The translations under genes and the position numbers were made by a program. From CAYUZU01 sp964448675 (GTDB lineage Bacteria > Planctomycetota > Phycisphaerae > UBA1845 > Fen-1342), in the NCBI GenBank assembly GCA_964448675.1, contig CAYUZU010000001.1, forward strand, positions 248,001-312,000: a stretch of DNA of 64,000 bases, in the 5' to 3' direction. Shown one piece after another: positions 16,731 to 26,264 of this stretch. The notes under the pieces were generated by a model, which had not been told where the DNA came from, searched no databases, and saw only the letters and a program-made list of their open reading frames with translations. Numbering within the stretch: the stretch's first letter is position 1; every line of letters starts with the position of its first letter.

Positions 16731-18281
16731 TTATTCGCGTCCGTACAGTTCGAATTCCTGCACGCGGGCGATCGCGTCCACCAGGCAGGCCCGCGTGATG
16801 GTCAGCCGTACCCAGCGCCCGCGCACCGGCTCGTCGAAGGTGACGAAGTCCACCGCAGTACCGTATTCGGGATCGGGCGGCGCGCGATCGTTGTCGACTT
16901 CCGCGACGGTACGCCAGGGGCCGCCAAACGCGTCCGCCACGTCGATGCGAAACGCGGACGTGTCGAAGCCGGCGGTGTCGCCCGCGGCGCTGGCGTTCTT
17001 GAGCACCACGCCGGTGATGGTCTTTGCTGTGCCGAGATCCAGCGCAAGCCAGGCGAGTTCCGTGCCCGGATCGTCGCACCACTTCGTCGACAGGTTTCCG
17101 TCGAGCGCGAACTGCGGCTTGGTTTCGTCGTTGTAGTGCCCCGACGCGCGGACCGCGACGGCCGTTGGCGTGAGGTTCCGGCCCGGGGGTGGTGGCGGCA
17201 AACGCTCGGGCGAGAACCAGTCGGCCACCGGGTGGCGGTACTCCTCCGCGACGCCGAGATAGTCGTAATCTGGCGGCGGCAGCGGCGGCAGTGGGGCATG
17301 CGGCTCGGTCTGGTACCAGAAGGCGACGCTGGCGTAGTCGTCCTGGCGGTGGCCGACCTTCCAGCCATAGCAGCGCATTACGACGCGCAGCGACCGGTCG
17401 AAGTAGACCGGATCGGGTACGTGCCAGCGATACGCCGTCATGCGGTCGTCTTTGGGGCCATAGGATGTACCGTGCACCAGCGCGTTGTCCTCGGGGCGGA
17501 AGCCCCAGGACAGGCCGAAGTAGTCTTCGGCGCCGGTGCCGGGTAGTGTCGGTCGCTCGTCGCCGTCGATGTAGAAGTCGTCGCCCCCCTCCACCCATGG
17601 CCCGGGCTGCAACAGGTGGTAGTTCATGACGGTGCCGACGTAGCAGCCGCGCCCCTTGGCTTCCAGGATGGTGTAAGGCACGCGGAGCCGCACCGGATTC
17701 TCGCGGCGCCAGTGAGCGTGGAAGTACAGCGCGTTGGGTGGCAGGCGGTCGACGCGCTCGTAGTCGACGTGAACGAAGAACATCGACACTGCCCGATGGC
17801 TTCGGTTTTCGATCGAGATGCGGGCGCGCTCGGCAAACGGCATCGGCCAGTAGCAGTTCAGTGCCGCGTGGTTGTCGCCGCCGGCAGGGTGGCTGTCGGC
17901 CATGAGCGACTTGAAACGACGTTCCTTGCCGAACCCGACGCCGAAGAAATCGCCCAGCGGTGATACGACGCTGGGGTCGGGCTCGTCGTCCCACTGCATG
18001 CGGAGCACGAGCAGGCCGTGGATTTGCGGAATGCTCGATTGACAGGTGAACCAGATGTGGCGGATGACGCCCGGGCCGGCGATGTCGGCGAGCTGCACGG
18101 TCTCGCCCGGGGCGATGCCGACGACTTTCTTTACTCGGCCGCTGTGGACGTCGGCGGGAGGTTGCCAGAGGTGATCGAGCATGGGGCGGCGGTCGGCGCC
18201 GGGTCGGGAGCTCTGGCAGGCCGGAATGGCGCAGGCAAGACCGCAGAGAAGCGGGACGAGCCGGACGTGACGTGGGAACAT
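16731..18281 (-). CDS. DUF2961 (GH172-like) protein with C-terminal discoidin domain
   Basis: A 516-residue exported protein. The signal ends near AIPAC (C22, a weak lipobox). The DUF2961 double-jelly-roll domain covers about 35-330, with DIAGPGVIRHIWFT, GDFFG, DDFYIDGDERPTLPGTGAEDYF and RWHVPDPVYF. DUF2961 is now glycoside hydrolase family 172, with characterised alpha-D-fructofuranosidase and D-arabinofuranosidase members. E242 and E252 are candidates for the catalytic carboxylates. Residues about 385-515 are an F5/8-type-C (discoidin) carbohydrate-binding domain with PQFALDGNLSTKWCD and WLALDLG. A proline-rich linker joins them. It probably cuts furanose-containing polysaccharide outside the cell; the substrate is not predictable. 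Confidence 0.85.
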   Translation of the reverse strand: MFPRHVRLVPLLCGLACAIPACQSSRPGADRRPMLDHLWQPPADVHSGRVKKVVGIAPGETVQLADIAGPGVIRHIWFTCQSSIPQIHGLLVLRMQWDDEPDPSVVSPLGDFFGVGFGKERRFKSLMADSHPAGGDNHAALNCYWPMPFAERARISIENRSHRAVSMFFVHVDYERVDRLPPNALYFHAHWRRENPVRLRVPYTILEAKGRGCYVGTVMNYHLLQPGPWVEGGDDFYIDGDERPTLPGTGAEDYFGLSWGFRPEDNALVHGTSYGPKDDRMTAYRWHVPDPVYFDRSLRVVMRCYGWKVGHRQDDYASVAFWYQTEPHAPLPPLPPPDYDYLGVAEEYRHPVADWFSPERLPPPPPGRNLTPTAVAVRASGHYNDETKPQFALDGNLSTKWCDDPGTELAWLALDLGTAKTITGVVLKNASAAGDTAGFDTSAFRIDVADAFGGPWRTVAEVDNDRAPPDPEYGTAVDFVTFDEPVRGRWVRLTITRACLVDAIARVQEFELYGRE

Positions 18282-18354
18282 GGTGTGAGCTCGAACAGGT
18301 CGCGGGTGTTTGCACGCTGCCGCGCAGCGCTACGCGCACGATAGCACCGCATCG

Positions 18355-18373
18355 CGCCGGCGGCCACCCGGCG
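18355..18373 (-). terminator. Hairpin after the suf operon
   Basis: CGCCGG (18355-18360) and CCGGCG (18368-18373) pair around a 7-nt loop, 5 nt beyond the Rieske gene stop on the minus strand. No T-run follows, so it is only a weak terminator candidate. Confidence 0.3.
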
Positions 18374-18378
18374 GGCCC

Positions 18379-18690
18379 CTATTCGAGCTCGATCTGGATA
18401 TCGTCACCTGCGACGTGGACTTTGTACGCGACGACGGGGCGCTCGGCGGGGGCGCTCAGCGCGGCGCCGGTATCGAGGTCGAAGCGAGCACCGTGCAGCG
18501 GGCATTCGACGGTGCGCTCGTCGACGTCTCCCTCGGCCAGCGACGCGTCGGCATGGGTGCACCGGTCGTCGAGCGCGTAGTATTTGCCGTCGACGTTGAA
18601 CACCGCGATGCGGAGGCCTTCGACATCGACCGCGACGCCACCGTTCTCCGGCACATCGCTCGTCTTGGCAATTGTGATGCGTTCTGTCAT
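18379..18690 (-). CDS. Rieske-type [2Fe-2S] ferredoxin
   Basis: A 103-residue soluble Rieske protein. Cluster ligands are C44-x-H46 (RCTHADASL) and C63-x2-H66 (ECPLHGARFD), both intact. Small Rieske ferredoxins of this NirD/BphF-like type carry electrons. Its position as the last gene of the suf operon, 18 nt after sufT, suggests that it supplies electrons for cluster assembly or is simply a co-regulated Fe-S client. No membrane anchor is seen. Confidence 0.9.
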   Translation of the reverse strand: MTERITIAKTSDVPENGGVAVDVEGLRIAVFNVDGKYYALDDRCTHADASLAEGDVDERTVECPLHGARFDLDTGAALSAPAERPVVAYKVHVAGDDIQIELE

Positions 18691-18708
18691 GGGTGATTGG
18701 TCTCCGCG

Positions 18709-19080
18709 CTACTTCCTCTTGAACACGTCGTCCGCCGAGACAAATGGCCTGCGCTCGGTCTCCAGATCGTCAAGGTTCAGCTCGAGCCGGGTGGCCTCGG
18801 GGATGCGGTCGCGCGACCAGGGCGGGTCGAATGTCAGCTCGACGCGCACGTCGCCTACGCCTGGCACCTGGCGCACGGCCTGTTCCGCCCAGCCGGGCAA
18901 CTGCTCGGCAACGGGGCAGTTCGGCGAGGTGAGTGTCATGATGATGCGCACGTGGCCGTCGTTGCTGACATCGAGCTCGTAGATCAGCCCAAGGTCGTAG
19001 ATGTTCACCGGCAATTCGGGGTCGCGCACGCTGCGCAGCGCCGTGATCACTTTGTCATTCAGTCCGCCGGTATCGGACAT
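18709..19080 (-). CDS. sufT: SufT/MIP18-family (DUF59) Fe-S assembly factor
   Basis: A 123-residue DUF59 protein. The family motif is present as RDPELPVNIYDLGLIYEL followed by TLTSPNCPVAEQL, with the conserved Cys at 55. SufT proteins help deliver or mature Fe-S clusters, and PaaD-type members are close relatives. The C-terminal 30 residues (RLELNLDDLETERRPFVSADDVFKRK) go beyond the core domain. It sits 21 nt after sufU in the operon. Confidence 0.88.
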   Translation of the reverse strand: MSDTGGLNDKVITALRSVRDPELPVNIYDLGLIYELDVSNDGHVRIIMTLTSPNCPVAEQLPGWAEQAVRQVPGVGDVRVELTFDPPWSRDRIPEATRLELNLDDLETERRPFVSADDVFKRK

Positions 19081-19101
19081 CGCAGGCCTCCTGAGCGCGG
19101 G

Positions 19102-19554
19102 TTACTCGGTCGAGACGGTGTCGGATTGCTCGTCCAGGGCGGCGTCGAACGTGTGCCATGCGAGCGTGGCGCACTTGACGCGCGCCGGGTACTGGCAGAC
19201 GCCCGAGAAGATCTCGAGCTTGCCCAGGTCGTCATGCTCCTCGACGTCGCGCTGCTCGCCGGTGAGTAGGGCGTGGACCTGCGTGAAGACGCGTTTGGCC
19301 TCTTCGAGCGTCTTGCCCTTGAGCGTTTCGGTCATGATCGACGCGGACGCGGTCGAGATTGCGCAGCCACCGCCCTCGAAAGTCACGTCCTGCACGACGC
19401 CGTCGGCGATCTTGAGGAAGATTTGCACGTGATCGCCGCAAAGCGGATTGTGGCCCTCGGCCTGGTGGTCGGCATCCGCGAGCTTGCCACGGTTGCGCGG
19501 CTTGCGATAGTGGTCGAGGATCATCTCCTGGTACAAGTCACTCAGCTCGCTCAT
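19102..19554 (-). CDS. sufU: SufU zinc-dependent sulfurtransferase
   Basis: A 150-residue IscU-fold protein of the SufU type. The ligands C39-G-D41 (PLCGD), C64 (GGCAIS) and C128 (KCATLAWH) are all present, and there is the insertion between the second and third sites that marks SufU. In Gram-positive systems SufU takes the persulfide from SufS and passes it to SufBCD. The ATG overlaps the sufS stop by 4 nt. Confidence 0.94.
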   Translation of the reverse strand: MSELSDLYQEMILDHYRKPRNRGKLADADHQAEGHNPLCGDHVQIFLKIADGVVQDVTFEGGGCAISTASASIMTETLKGKTLEEAKRVFTQVHALLTGEQRDVEEHDDLGKLEIFSGVCQYPARVKCATLAWHTFDAALDEQSDTVSTE

Positions 19555-20819
19555 GATCCAAATACCTCGATGGTCTTTTCTACACCCGCGACGAGCGCGT
19601 CGACGTCCTCACGAGTATTGTAGAACGCCAGCGACGCCCGGCAGGTGGCCGGCACCCGAAAGTGCTCCATCACCGGCTGAGCGCAGTGATGCCCTGTGCG
19701 AATCGCCACGCCCGTCTGGTCCAGCACCGTGCCCGCGTCGTGCGGGTGGACGCCGTCAATGACGAAGGAGATCACCGATGCCTTGTGTTCGGCGGTGCCG
19801 ATGATGCGCACCTGCGGGAGTTGCGTGAGTTTCTCTGTCGCATATGCCAGCAGCTCGCGCTCGTAGGCCGCGATCGCGTCCATGCCGATTTCGTTCAAAT
19901 ACGTCACCGCGGCGCCCAGGCCGATGCCGCCGGCGATATTGGGTGTGCCGGCTTCGAGGCGGTGGGGCAGGTTGGCGTACGTCGTCTTTTCGAACGTAAC
20001 CGAGAGGATCATCTCGCCGCCGCTTTGGTAGGGGGGCAGCTCCTCGAGCAGATCGCGCTTGCCGTACAGCACGCCCACGCCCGTCGGCGCGTACATCTTG
20101 TGGCCCGACAGGACGTAGAAGTCGCAGTCCAGCGCGCGCACGTCCACCCGCATGTGTGGCACCGCCTGGGCCCCATCGACCAGCACGGGCGTGCCGTTGG
20201 CGTGGGCGGCGGCGATCATCCGTTGCACGGGGTTTATGGAGCCCAGCGCGTTGGACACCTGCACGACGCCGACGAGCCGGGTGCGCGGACCGAGCAGCCG
20301 TTCGTACTCATCCAGGTCGAGCTCGCCGTGCTCATTGATCGGCACGGCGCGCAATGTCGCGCCGACCTGCTCGCACAGGATCTGCCACGGCACGATGTTC
20401 GAGTGATGCTCCATCGTCGTGACGAGCACCTCGTCGCCCGGACCGACGTTCGTGCGGCCGTACGTGGCGGCCACGAGGTTGATCGCCTCGGTTGCGCCAC
20501 GGACGAAGATGATCTCCTGATTCTCGCGTGCGTTGATCAGGTCGCGAATCGCCGAGCGCGATTTCTCGTAGGCCTCCGTCGCGCGCATGCTCAGGGCGTG
20601 GACGCCGCGATGTACGTTCGCATTGTCGCGCTCGTAGTAATCCCGCACGGCATCGATGACCGCCTGCGGTTTCTGCGTGGTCGCCGCGTTGTCCAGGTAC
20701 GCGAGCGCCCGGCCGTTGACGTCCTGGTGCAGCGCAGGAAAGTCGCGGCGCCACCGATGTACGTCGAAGTGGTCGCTCTTGGCGTTGGGCGCGTTGGTAT
20801 CCGTATGCGTCGTCATCAT
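19551..20819 (-). CDS. sufS: Cysteine desulfurase SufS
   Basis: A 422-residue PLP enzyme that releases sulfur from cysteine as a persulfide. The PLP lysine is K241 in LSGHKMYAPTG. The catalytic cysteine is C379 in RTGHHCAQPVM, the group II (SufS) arrangement with a short active loop. The N-terminal DFPALHQDVNGRALAYLDNA is typical. It overlaps sufD by 4 nt upstream and sufU by 4 nt downstream, so all three are tightly coupled. Confidence 0.96.
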   Translation of the reverse strand: MMTTHTDTNAPNAKSDHFDVHRWRRDFPALHQDVNGRALAYLDNAATTQKPQAVIDAVRDYYERDNANVHRGVHALSMRATEAYEKSRSAIRDLINARENQEIIFVRGATEAINLVAATYGRTNVGPGDEVLVTTMEHHSNIVPWQILCEQVGATLRAVPINEHGELDLDEYERLLGPRTRLVGVVQVSNALGSINPVQRMIAAAHANGTPVLVDGAQAVPHMRVDVRALDCDFYVLSGHKMYAPTGVGVLYGKRDLLEELPPYQSGGEMILSVTFEKTTYANLPHRLEAGTPNIAGGIGLGAAVTYLNEIGMDAIAAYERELLAYATEKLTQLPQVRIIGTAEHKASVISFVIDGVHPHDAGTVLDQTGVAIRTGHHCAQPVMEHFRVPATCRASLAFYNTREDVDALVAGVEKTIEVFGS

Positions 20820-22165
20820 GCTCCCATGTCATGAAAGGCCGCGCCGCCCGGAAGCCGCTCACTCAATAGACCGTGCAGGTGGCGGCAAAGCTCCGCCACG
20901 CGCACCGCGTCGAGGACCTCGCTCGCAAACGCATAGACGAGCAGGCTGCGGGCGGCCGGTTCGCTCAGGCCGCGGCTGCGCAGGTAGAACAGTGCCTCGC
21001 GGTCGATCTGTCCCACCGTCGCCCCGTGCGTACACTTCACGTCGTCGGCAAAGATCTCGAGTTGCGGCCGCGTGTCGACCCGCGCATTCTCGCTCAGCAG
21101 CAGTGTCATGTTTGACTGCTTGCCGTCCGTCTTCTGCGCATCTTCATGGACCACAATGCGACCCGTGAAGCCCGCGTGCGCGCGGTCGTCGAGGATCCCC
21201 TTGAAGTTCTCCCGGCTGTCACAGTGCGGCGCAATATGCTCGACCCGCAGATGATTGTCGACGTGCTCGCGGTCGCGCAGCACGTACAGGCCGTTCAGCG
21301 TGCAGTTCGCCCCCGGTGCCGCGAGCCGCGCGTTGATGTCGTTGCGGACGGTCTTCCCGCCGAACGCGAGGGCGTGCGAGCGCACCTGGCTGTCACGCTG
21401 CTGCTGCGTCTGGATGGTGCCGATGTGGTAGGCCGCGGCGCCCTCCCGCACGACCTTGTAATGATCGACATGGGCATTGTCGCCGGTAACGATCTCGGTG
21501 ACGGTGTTGGCGAAGTATGGCCCGTCACCCAGCCCGATGTGGCTCTCGACCACGGTCACCTGACTCTCCGCCGCCGCGACGACCAGCATCCGCGGGTGCG
21601 TCATGACGGGCTCGGCGCCGGGCATGGTCGCGCACACGACGTGGATGGGCCGGTCGAGCACGACGCCGCGGGGCACCTGGATGCAGGCCCCGTCGTGGTG
21701 CAAAGCCGTGTTGAGCGCAGTGAACGCGTTTTCGGGGTCGGTGGCATGGCGCGCCAGGTGTGGCGCGATCGCGTCGGCGTCGGTGCGGAGCGTTTCGAGC
21801 AGGCTGCTGACGCGAACGCCGTCGGGCAGGTCACTGACGGCCGACAGTCCCGGTACGAAGCGGCCATTGAGCAACACGAGGCGGCACGCCGCGTCCGCAT
21901 CCCAGAGATTGGGGCGCAGATCGTCGAGGCTCGCGTCGGCGGGGGCCTGTTCGGCCGGCGTAAACGTCGTGTCGGCGATGGGGCGGACATCGGTATAGCG
22001 CCAGGCTTCGTGACGCTGCGTCGGGAAGCCCAGTTCGGCGAAGCGTGCCGCCGCCGCCTGGCGCAGGGGCCGCAACCAGGCGGGCTCCTGCCCGCGCAGC
22101 GTCTCGATGCGCCGCTGGCAGGCTTCGGTGTAGCCGTTCAACTGTTCCGTCGGTGCGATGGTCAT
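20816..22165 (-). CDS. sufD: SufD, Fe-S scaffold subunit
   Basis: A 449-residue partner of SufB in the SufBC2D scaffold. The C-terminal beta-helix carries the typical DDRAHAGFTGRIVVHEDAQKT and FADDVKCTHGATVGQ, with a conserved Cys-His pair. The final helical segment ends in AFHDMGA. The N-terminal helical region (PTQRHEAWRYTDVRP) is also typical. The gap to sufC upstream is about 170 nt and holds 7-bp repeats. Confidence 0.94.
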   Translation of the reverse strand: MTIAPTEQLNGYTEACQRRIETLRGQEPAWLRPLRQAAAARFAELGFPTQRHEAWRYTDVRPIADTTFTPAEQAPADASLDDLRPNLWDADAACRLVLLNGRFVPGLSAVSDLPDGVRVSSLLETLRTDADAIAPHLARHATDPENAFTALNTALHHDGACIQVPRGVVLDRPIHVVCATMPGAEPVMTHPRMLVVAAAESQVTVVESHIGLGDGPYFANTVTEIVTGDNAHVDHYKVVREGAAAYHIGTIQTQQQRDSQVRSHALAFGGKTVRNDINARLAAPGANCTLNGLYVLRDREHVDNHLRVEHIAPHCDSRENFKGILDDRAHAGFTGRIVVHEDAQKTDGKQSNMTLLLSENARVDTRPQLEIFADDVKCTHGATVGQIDREALFYLRSRGLSEPAARSLLVYAFASEVLDAVRVAELCRHLHGLLSERLPGGAAFHDMGA

Positions 22166-22198
22166 GTGTTCGCTCTCAGCGCTCGGCGTTCAGCCGGG

Positions 22199-22240
22199 CA
22201 ATGCAGAATGCAAAGTGAAAAAGACAAGACTCAAGAAGGA
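22199..22240. repeat. Degenerate heptamer array in the sufC-sufD gap
   Basis: From 22199 the sequence divides into 7-mers: CAATGCA, GAATGCA, AAGTGAA, AAAGACA, AGACTCA, AGAAGGA. Neighbouring units share most bases. It lies in the untranslated gap between sufC and sufD. Confidence 0.45.
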
Positions 22241-22335
22241 CGCCGCGCGACCGGTCCGCTTGCGAGGTTCGCCATCACGCAGTTTCTTCCCTGCGTCGCT
22301 TTGCCACGCTCCATTCGCCGCTCACGATCACGCAT

Positions 22336-23091
22336 TCAAGCTGGCGCCGGGGCCTCTTCGAGCCAGCCATACCCTTTCTCCTCCAGCTCGAGCGCCATCT
22401 CGCGGCCGCCCGAGCGGGCAATGCGGCCGTCGACCAGCACGTGCACGAAGTCCGGCTGGATGTAGTTCAGCAGCCGCTGGTAGTGCGTGACGACCAGGAA
22501 CGCGCGGTTGGGGTTTCGCAGGCGGTTGACGCCGTCGGCGACGATTCGCAGCGCGTCGATGTCCAGGCCAGAGTCGGTCTCGTCGAGAATCGCCAGCGCC
22601 GGTTGCAGGACAGCCATCTGGAGCACTTCGTTGCGTTTCTTCTCGCCGCCGGAGAAACCCTCGTTGAGGGCCCGCTTGAGCAGGCGCTCGTCCATCTCGA
22701 GGGCGCGCATGTGTTCTTTCACGAGCCTGAGGAAGTCCATCGCGTCGATCTCGTCCTCGCCGCGGTGATTGCGGATGGCGTTAAGCGCGGACTTGAGGAA
22801 GTAGCTCGTGCTGACGCCGGGGATCTCGACGGGATATTGGAACGCGAGGAACACACCGTCGCAGGCGCGCTCGTCGGGCTCCATTGCGAGCAGGTCGCGG
22901 CCCTGGTAGTGGATCGTGCCGGCGGTCACGTCGTAAGCATCACGGCCGGCGATGACCTGGGCCAAGGTGCTCTTGCCGGAGCCATTGGGCCCCATGATCG
23001 AGTGGACCTCGCCGGGGCGCAGCGTGAGGTCGAGCCCCTTGAGGATCTCGTGGCCGTCAACCGATACGTGCAGGTTCTTGATTTCGAGCAT
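22336..23091 (-). CDS. sufC: SufC ATPase of the Fe-S scaffold
   Basis: A 251-residue ABC-type ATPase. Walker A GPNGSGKST, signature FSGGEKKRNE and Walker B LAILDETDSGLD are complete. It pairs with SufB and SufD and drives the conformational change needed for cluster assembly. The gaps on both sides (123 nt to sufB, 170 nt to sufD) are long for this otherwise overlapping operon. Confidence 0.96.
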   Translation of the reverse strand: MLEIKNLHVSVDGHEILKGLDLTLRPGEVHSIMGPNGSGKSTLAQVIAGRDAYDVTAGTIHYQGRDLLAMEPDERACDGVFLAFQYPVEIPGVSTSYFLKSALNAIRNHRGEDEIDAMDFLRLVKEHMRALEMDERLLKRALNEGFSGGEKKRNEVLQMAVLQPALAILDETDSGLDIDALRIVADGVNRLRNPNRAFLVVTHYQRLLNYIQPDFVHVLVDGRIARSGGREMALELEEKGYGWLEEAPAPA

Positions 23092-23101
23092 CAGTAGTAC
23101 T

Positions 23102-23129
23102 CAGTTGTAAGTGTTCAGTTGTCAGTCGT
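23102..23129. repeat. Heptamer array in the sufB-sufC gap
   Basis: Four 7-mers in a row: CAGTTGT, AAGTGTT, CAGTTGT, CAGTCGT. The first and third are identical. It ends directly at the hairpin that follows. Confidence 0.5.
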
Positions 23130-23144
23130 GCGGGCTTCGCCCGC
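23130..23144. other. Intercistronic hairpin between sufB and sufC
   Basis: GCGGGC (23130-23135), loop TTC and GCCCGC (23139-23144) form a perfect 6-bp stem. There is no T-run. It could set mRNA processing or stability within the operon. Confidence 0.35.
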
Positions 23145-23181
23145 CGCAATCTCGATCTTTCCGTGCCGCAATCCCGCAATC
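23144..23181. repeat. CCGCAATC octamer repeats in the sufB-sufC gap
   Basis: CCGCAATC occurs at 23144-23151, 23166-23173 and 23174-23181; the last two are in direct tandem. Confidence 0.5.
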
Positions 23182-23214
23182 GCTCGCTGTCGTCGCGGAC
23201 CATTGTGGCGGTGC

Positions 23215-24660
<1,446 letters not shown>

Positions 24661-24733
24661 GAGGCACACTCCTGTTGCGGACGACCGACCGCGCGGTCGT
24701 CCGGCTTACGACGCCGCGCAGGGCGACGTTGAT

Positions 24734-25408
24734 CTACTCTTGTTCCGAATCGGCCCGTGCGTCGTCGCTGTTCTCGTTCCCAACGACCGTGAATTCGCAG
24801 CAGGGGTGCGACGCACTGCGCCGCTCCAGCTTTACGGGCTGTCCAACGACTTCGCTGAAGGCCTGCCGCTCGAGCTCGCAAATCTCGCCATGCTGGTCGG
24901 GCTGCCCGCCATAGGGGCAAGTGAACACGGCCAACCGCAGGTGGCCGTTTTGCCTGTCGGCGTCCACTACATCGCCCTCGTCCTGCAGCCGCTGCGCCAG
25001 TTGCAGCAGCCGCTCGTCGCTGGGGCCGTCGTTGAGGCCGTCGCGGGTCTGTTCAGCCAGGCGGTGGCCGACCGCGCGCAAGAGCTTCCGACCCTCGTTT
25101 GGGCCGAGCTCGTCAACGATGGTGCGCACCAGCGTGCGGGCCAGCTCGTCTGCCCGGCCGCCGAACAGCCGTCGCGCGCGCGGCGCCAGCGAGAAGACGT
25201 CCGCCGGCCGCCCGGTTGTGCCCTGCTGCTGCCGGCGCAGCAACCAGCCGTCGTCAACGAGGCGGTTGACCTGCTGCCGGACGGCCGTGGTCGTAACACC
25301 CAGGGCGGCAACGAGTTGCCGCACCGTCATCGCGTCATGACGGGCGATCGTGTCGAGCACTTGCCGTGCACGGGAGTCGGTGCTGAGCCAGGCCGGGCTG
25401 GTCGCCAT
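24734..25408 (-). CDS. sufR: SufR-type Fe-S-sensing transcriptional repressor
   Basis: A 224-residue regulator. Residues 10-75 are a winged helix (MTVRQLVAALGVTTTAVRQQVNRLVDDGWL). The C-terminal part carries cluster ligands C164 and C177 (spacing x12) and a C203-C204 pair in HPCCEF, the pattern of SufR proteins. Known SufR repressors bind DNA when carrying a cluster and release it under iron limitation or oxidative stress. The gene heads the operon it should control. A well-placed AAGGAG precedes the ATG. Confidence 0.92.
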   Translation of the reverse strand: MATSPAWLSTDSRARQVLDTIARHDAMTVRQLVAALGVTTTAVRQQVNRLVDDGWLLRRQQQGTTGRPADVFSLAPRARRLFGGRADELARTLVRTIVDELGPNEGRKLLRAVGHRLAEQTRDGLNDGPSDERLLQLAQRLQDEGDVVDADRQNGHLRLAVFTCPYGGQPDQHGEICELERQAFSEVVGQPVKLERRSASHPCCEFTVVGNENSDDARADSEQE

Positions 25409-25436
25409 TGCGAGTCGTATCTCCTTTTCGAGAGCT

Positions 25437-25466
25437 TAGATAGCTCTGCTTGTTAAAACAAGTCAT
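25437..25466 (-). promoter_or_regulatory. Predicted sufR/suf operon promoter
   Basis: On the minus strand, ATGACT (25466-25461), an 18-bp spacer and TATCTA (25442-25437) form a -35/-10 pair about 30 nt upstream of the sufR ATG. The local sequence is markedly AT-rich for this genome. Confidence 0.5.
25449..25462. promoter_or_regulatory. Probable SufR operator
   Basis: CTTGTTAAAACAAG is a perfect 6-bp inverted repeat with a 2-nt spacer, lying between the -35 and -10 elements. A second TTGTTAAAA half (25468-25476) repeats the first (25450-25458) at an 18-bp distance. The cyanobacterial SufR site CAAC-N6-GTTG is different in detail, so binding is inferred from position and symmetry. Confidence 0.55.
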
Positions 25467-25518
25467 GTTGTTAAAAATTCCCTGCGTATCGCCACGGCTG
25501 GGATTATCGGGCTCACAC

Positions 25519-25548
25519 GAGGTGAGAAGGTGACCGGTGAGGACGTGA
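25519..25548. repeat. CACC-family 7-8 bp tandem repeat
   Basis: On the plus strand: GAGGTGA, GAAGGTGA, CCGGTGA, GGACGTGA (7, 8, 7, 8 bp). All end in GTGA. The reverse complement gives TCACC/TCACG units as at 39159-39205. Confidence 0.45.
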
Positions 25549-25581
25549 CAAACGTGCGGCGCCACCGCCCGCTCAGTCATC

Positions 25582-25609
25582 GATCATTGGTCGTTGACAG
25601 TTGATCATC
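25582..25609. repeat. Heptamer array before the DUF192 gene end
   Basis: GATCATT, GGTCGTT, GACAGTT, GATCATC: four consecutive 7-mers sharing the frame G-x-x-x-x-T-T/C. Confidence 0.45.
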
Positions 25610-25614
25610 GCCCG

Positions 25615-26208
25615 CTAGGGCCGCACCACCAGCACGTCGGCCGGGATTTCCATGCGATCGCCGGCGGTGATGCCCAGCCGATCGAACGTCCCCTGTTTGA
25701 CCTCCAGGGCGAACATCGCGGGCTCGACCGAGCTGAACGTTTGGAGCGAATACGCGGGCATCTGGCGAATGCTGACGATTGTGCCGTCGGTGCGGGCATA
25801 AGCGATATCCAAAGGCGTGATCGTGTTCAGCATCCAGAACCCGCGCACCCGCTCGTCGCGAAACGCGAACAGCATGCCCTGGTCGTTGGCGATTTCCTCG
25901 GGCGGCACGTGCATCAGGCCTTCCTGCACGACGCCCGGCCGGTTCGGATCGAAGTCCTGTGCCAGCCAGGCGCGGAAGACGTGGTCACCGATCGTTACGG
26001 TCGTCGTGGGCAGTTCGTCGAGGGGATAATCGCGGCGGATGTCACTGATCCTTCCTGAATCGTCAGCGCCGGCGGGTGCGGTCGTCGCCGCGCCGCCGCC
26101 GGACCCCGTGGGCGAGCCGGCACAGCCGGTCAACCAGAGGAGGCCCGCGGGCAGCAGCACCGCCGCTCGCCCGGCCAGCCGACGTCGAAGTGTGGCAGAA
26201 CGTATCAC
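25615..26208 (-). CDS. DUF192 lipoprotein
   Basis: A 197-residue protein with a signal ending WLTGC (lipobox) and a Gly/Ala/Thr linker. Residues about 70-195 are a DUF192 domain, with ARLAQD-like AWLAQDFD, QEGLMHVPPEE, GMLFAFRDERVRGFWMLNTITPLDIAYA and FALEVKQGTFDRLGITAGDRM. DUF192 proteins are small exported beta-barrels without an agreed biochemical role. It is divergent from truB with only 56 nt between the starts. Confidence 0.88.
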   Translation of the reverse strand: MIRSATLRRRLAGRAAVLLPAGLLWLTGCAGSPTGSGGGAATTAPAGADDSGRISDIRRDYPLDELPTTTVTIGDHVFRAWLAQDFDPNRPGVVQEGLMHVPPEEIANDQGMLFAFRDERVRGFWMLNTITPLDIAYARTDGTIVSIRQMPAYSLQTFSSVEPAMFALEVKQGTFDRLGITAGDRMEIPADVLVVRP

Positions 26209-26264
26209 AGCGCTTAGGATAGGCCGCCACCACCTGACCCGGCAAGCGAGGGCGAGCGCCCGAC

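Noticed and set aside
23130..23144. Terminator ending the transcript between sufB and sufC
   Set aside because: The 6-bp stem has no T-run, and sufC must be co-expressed with sufB, so I list it only as an intercistronic hairpin.
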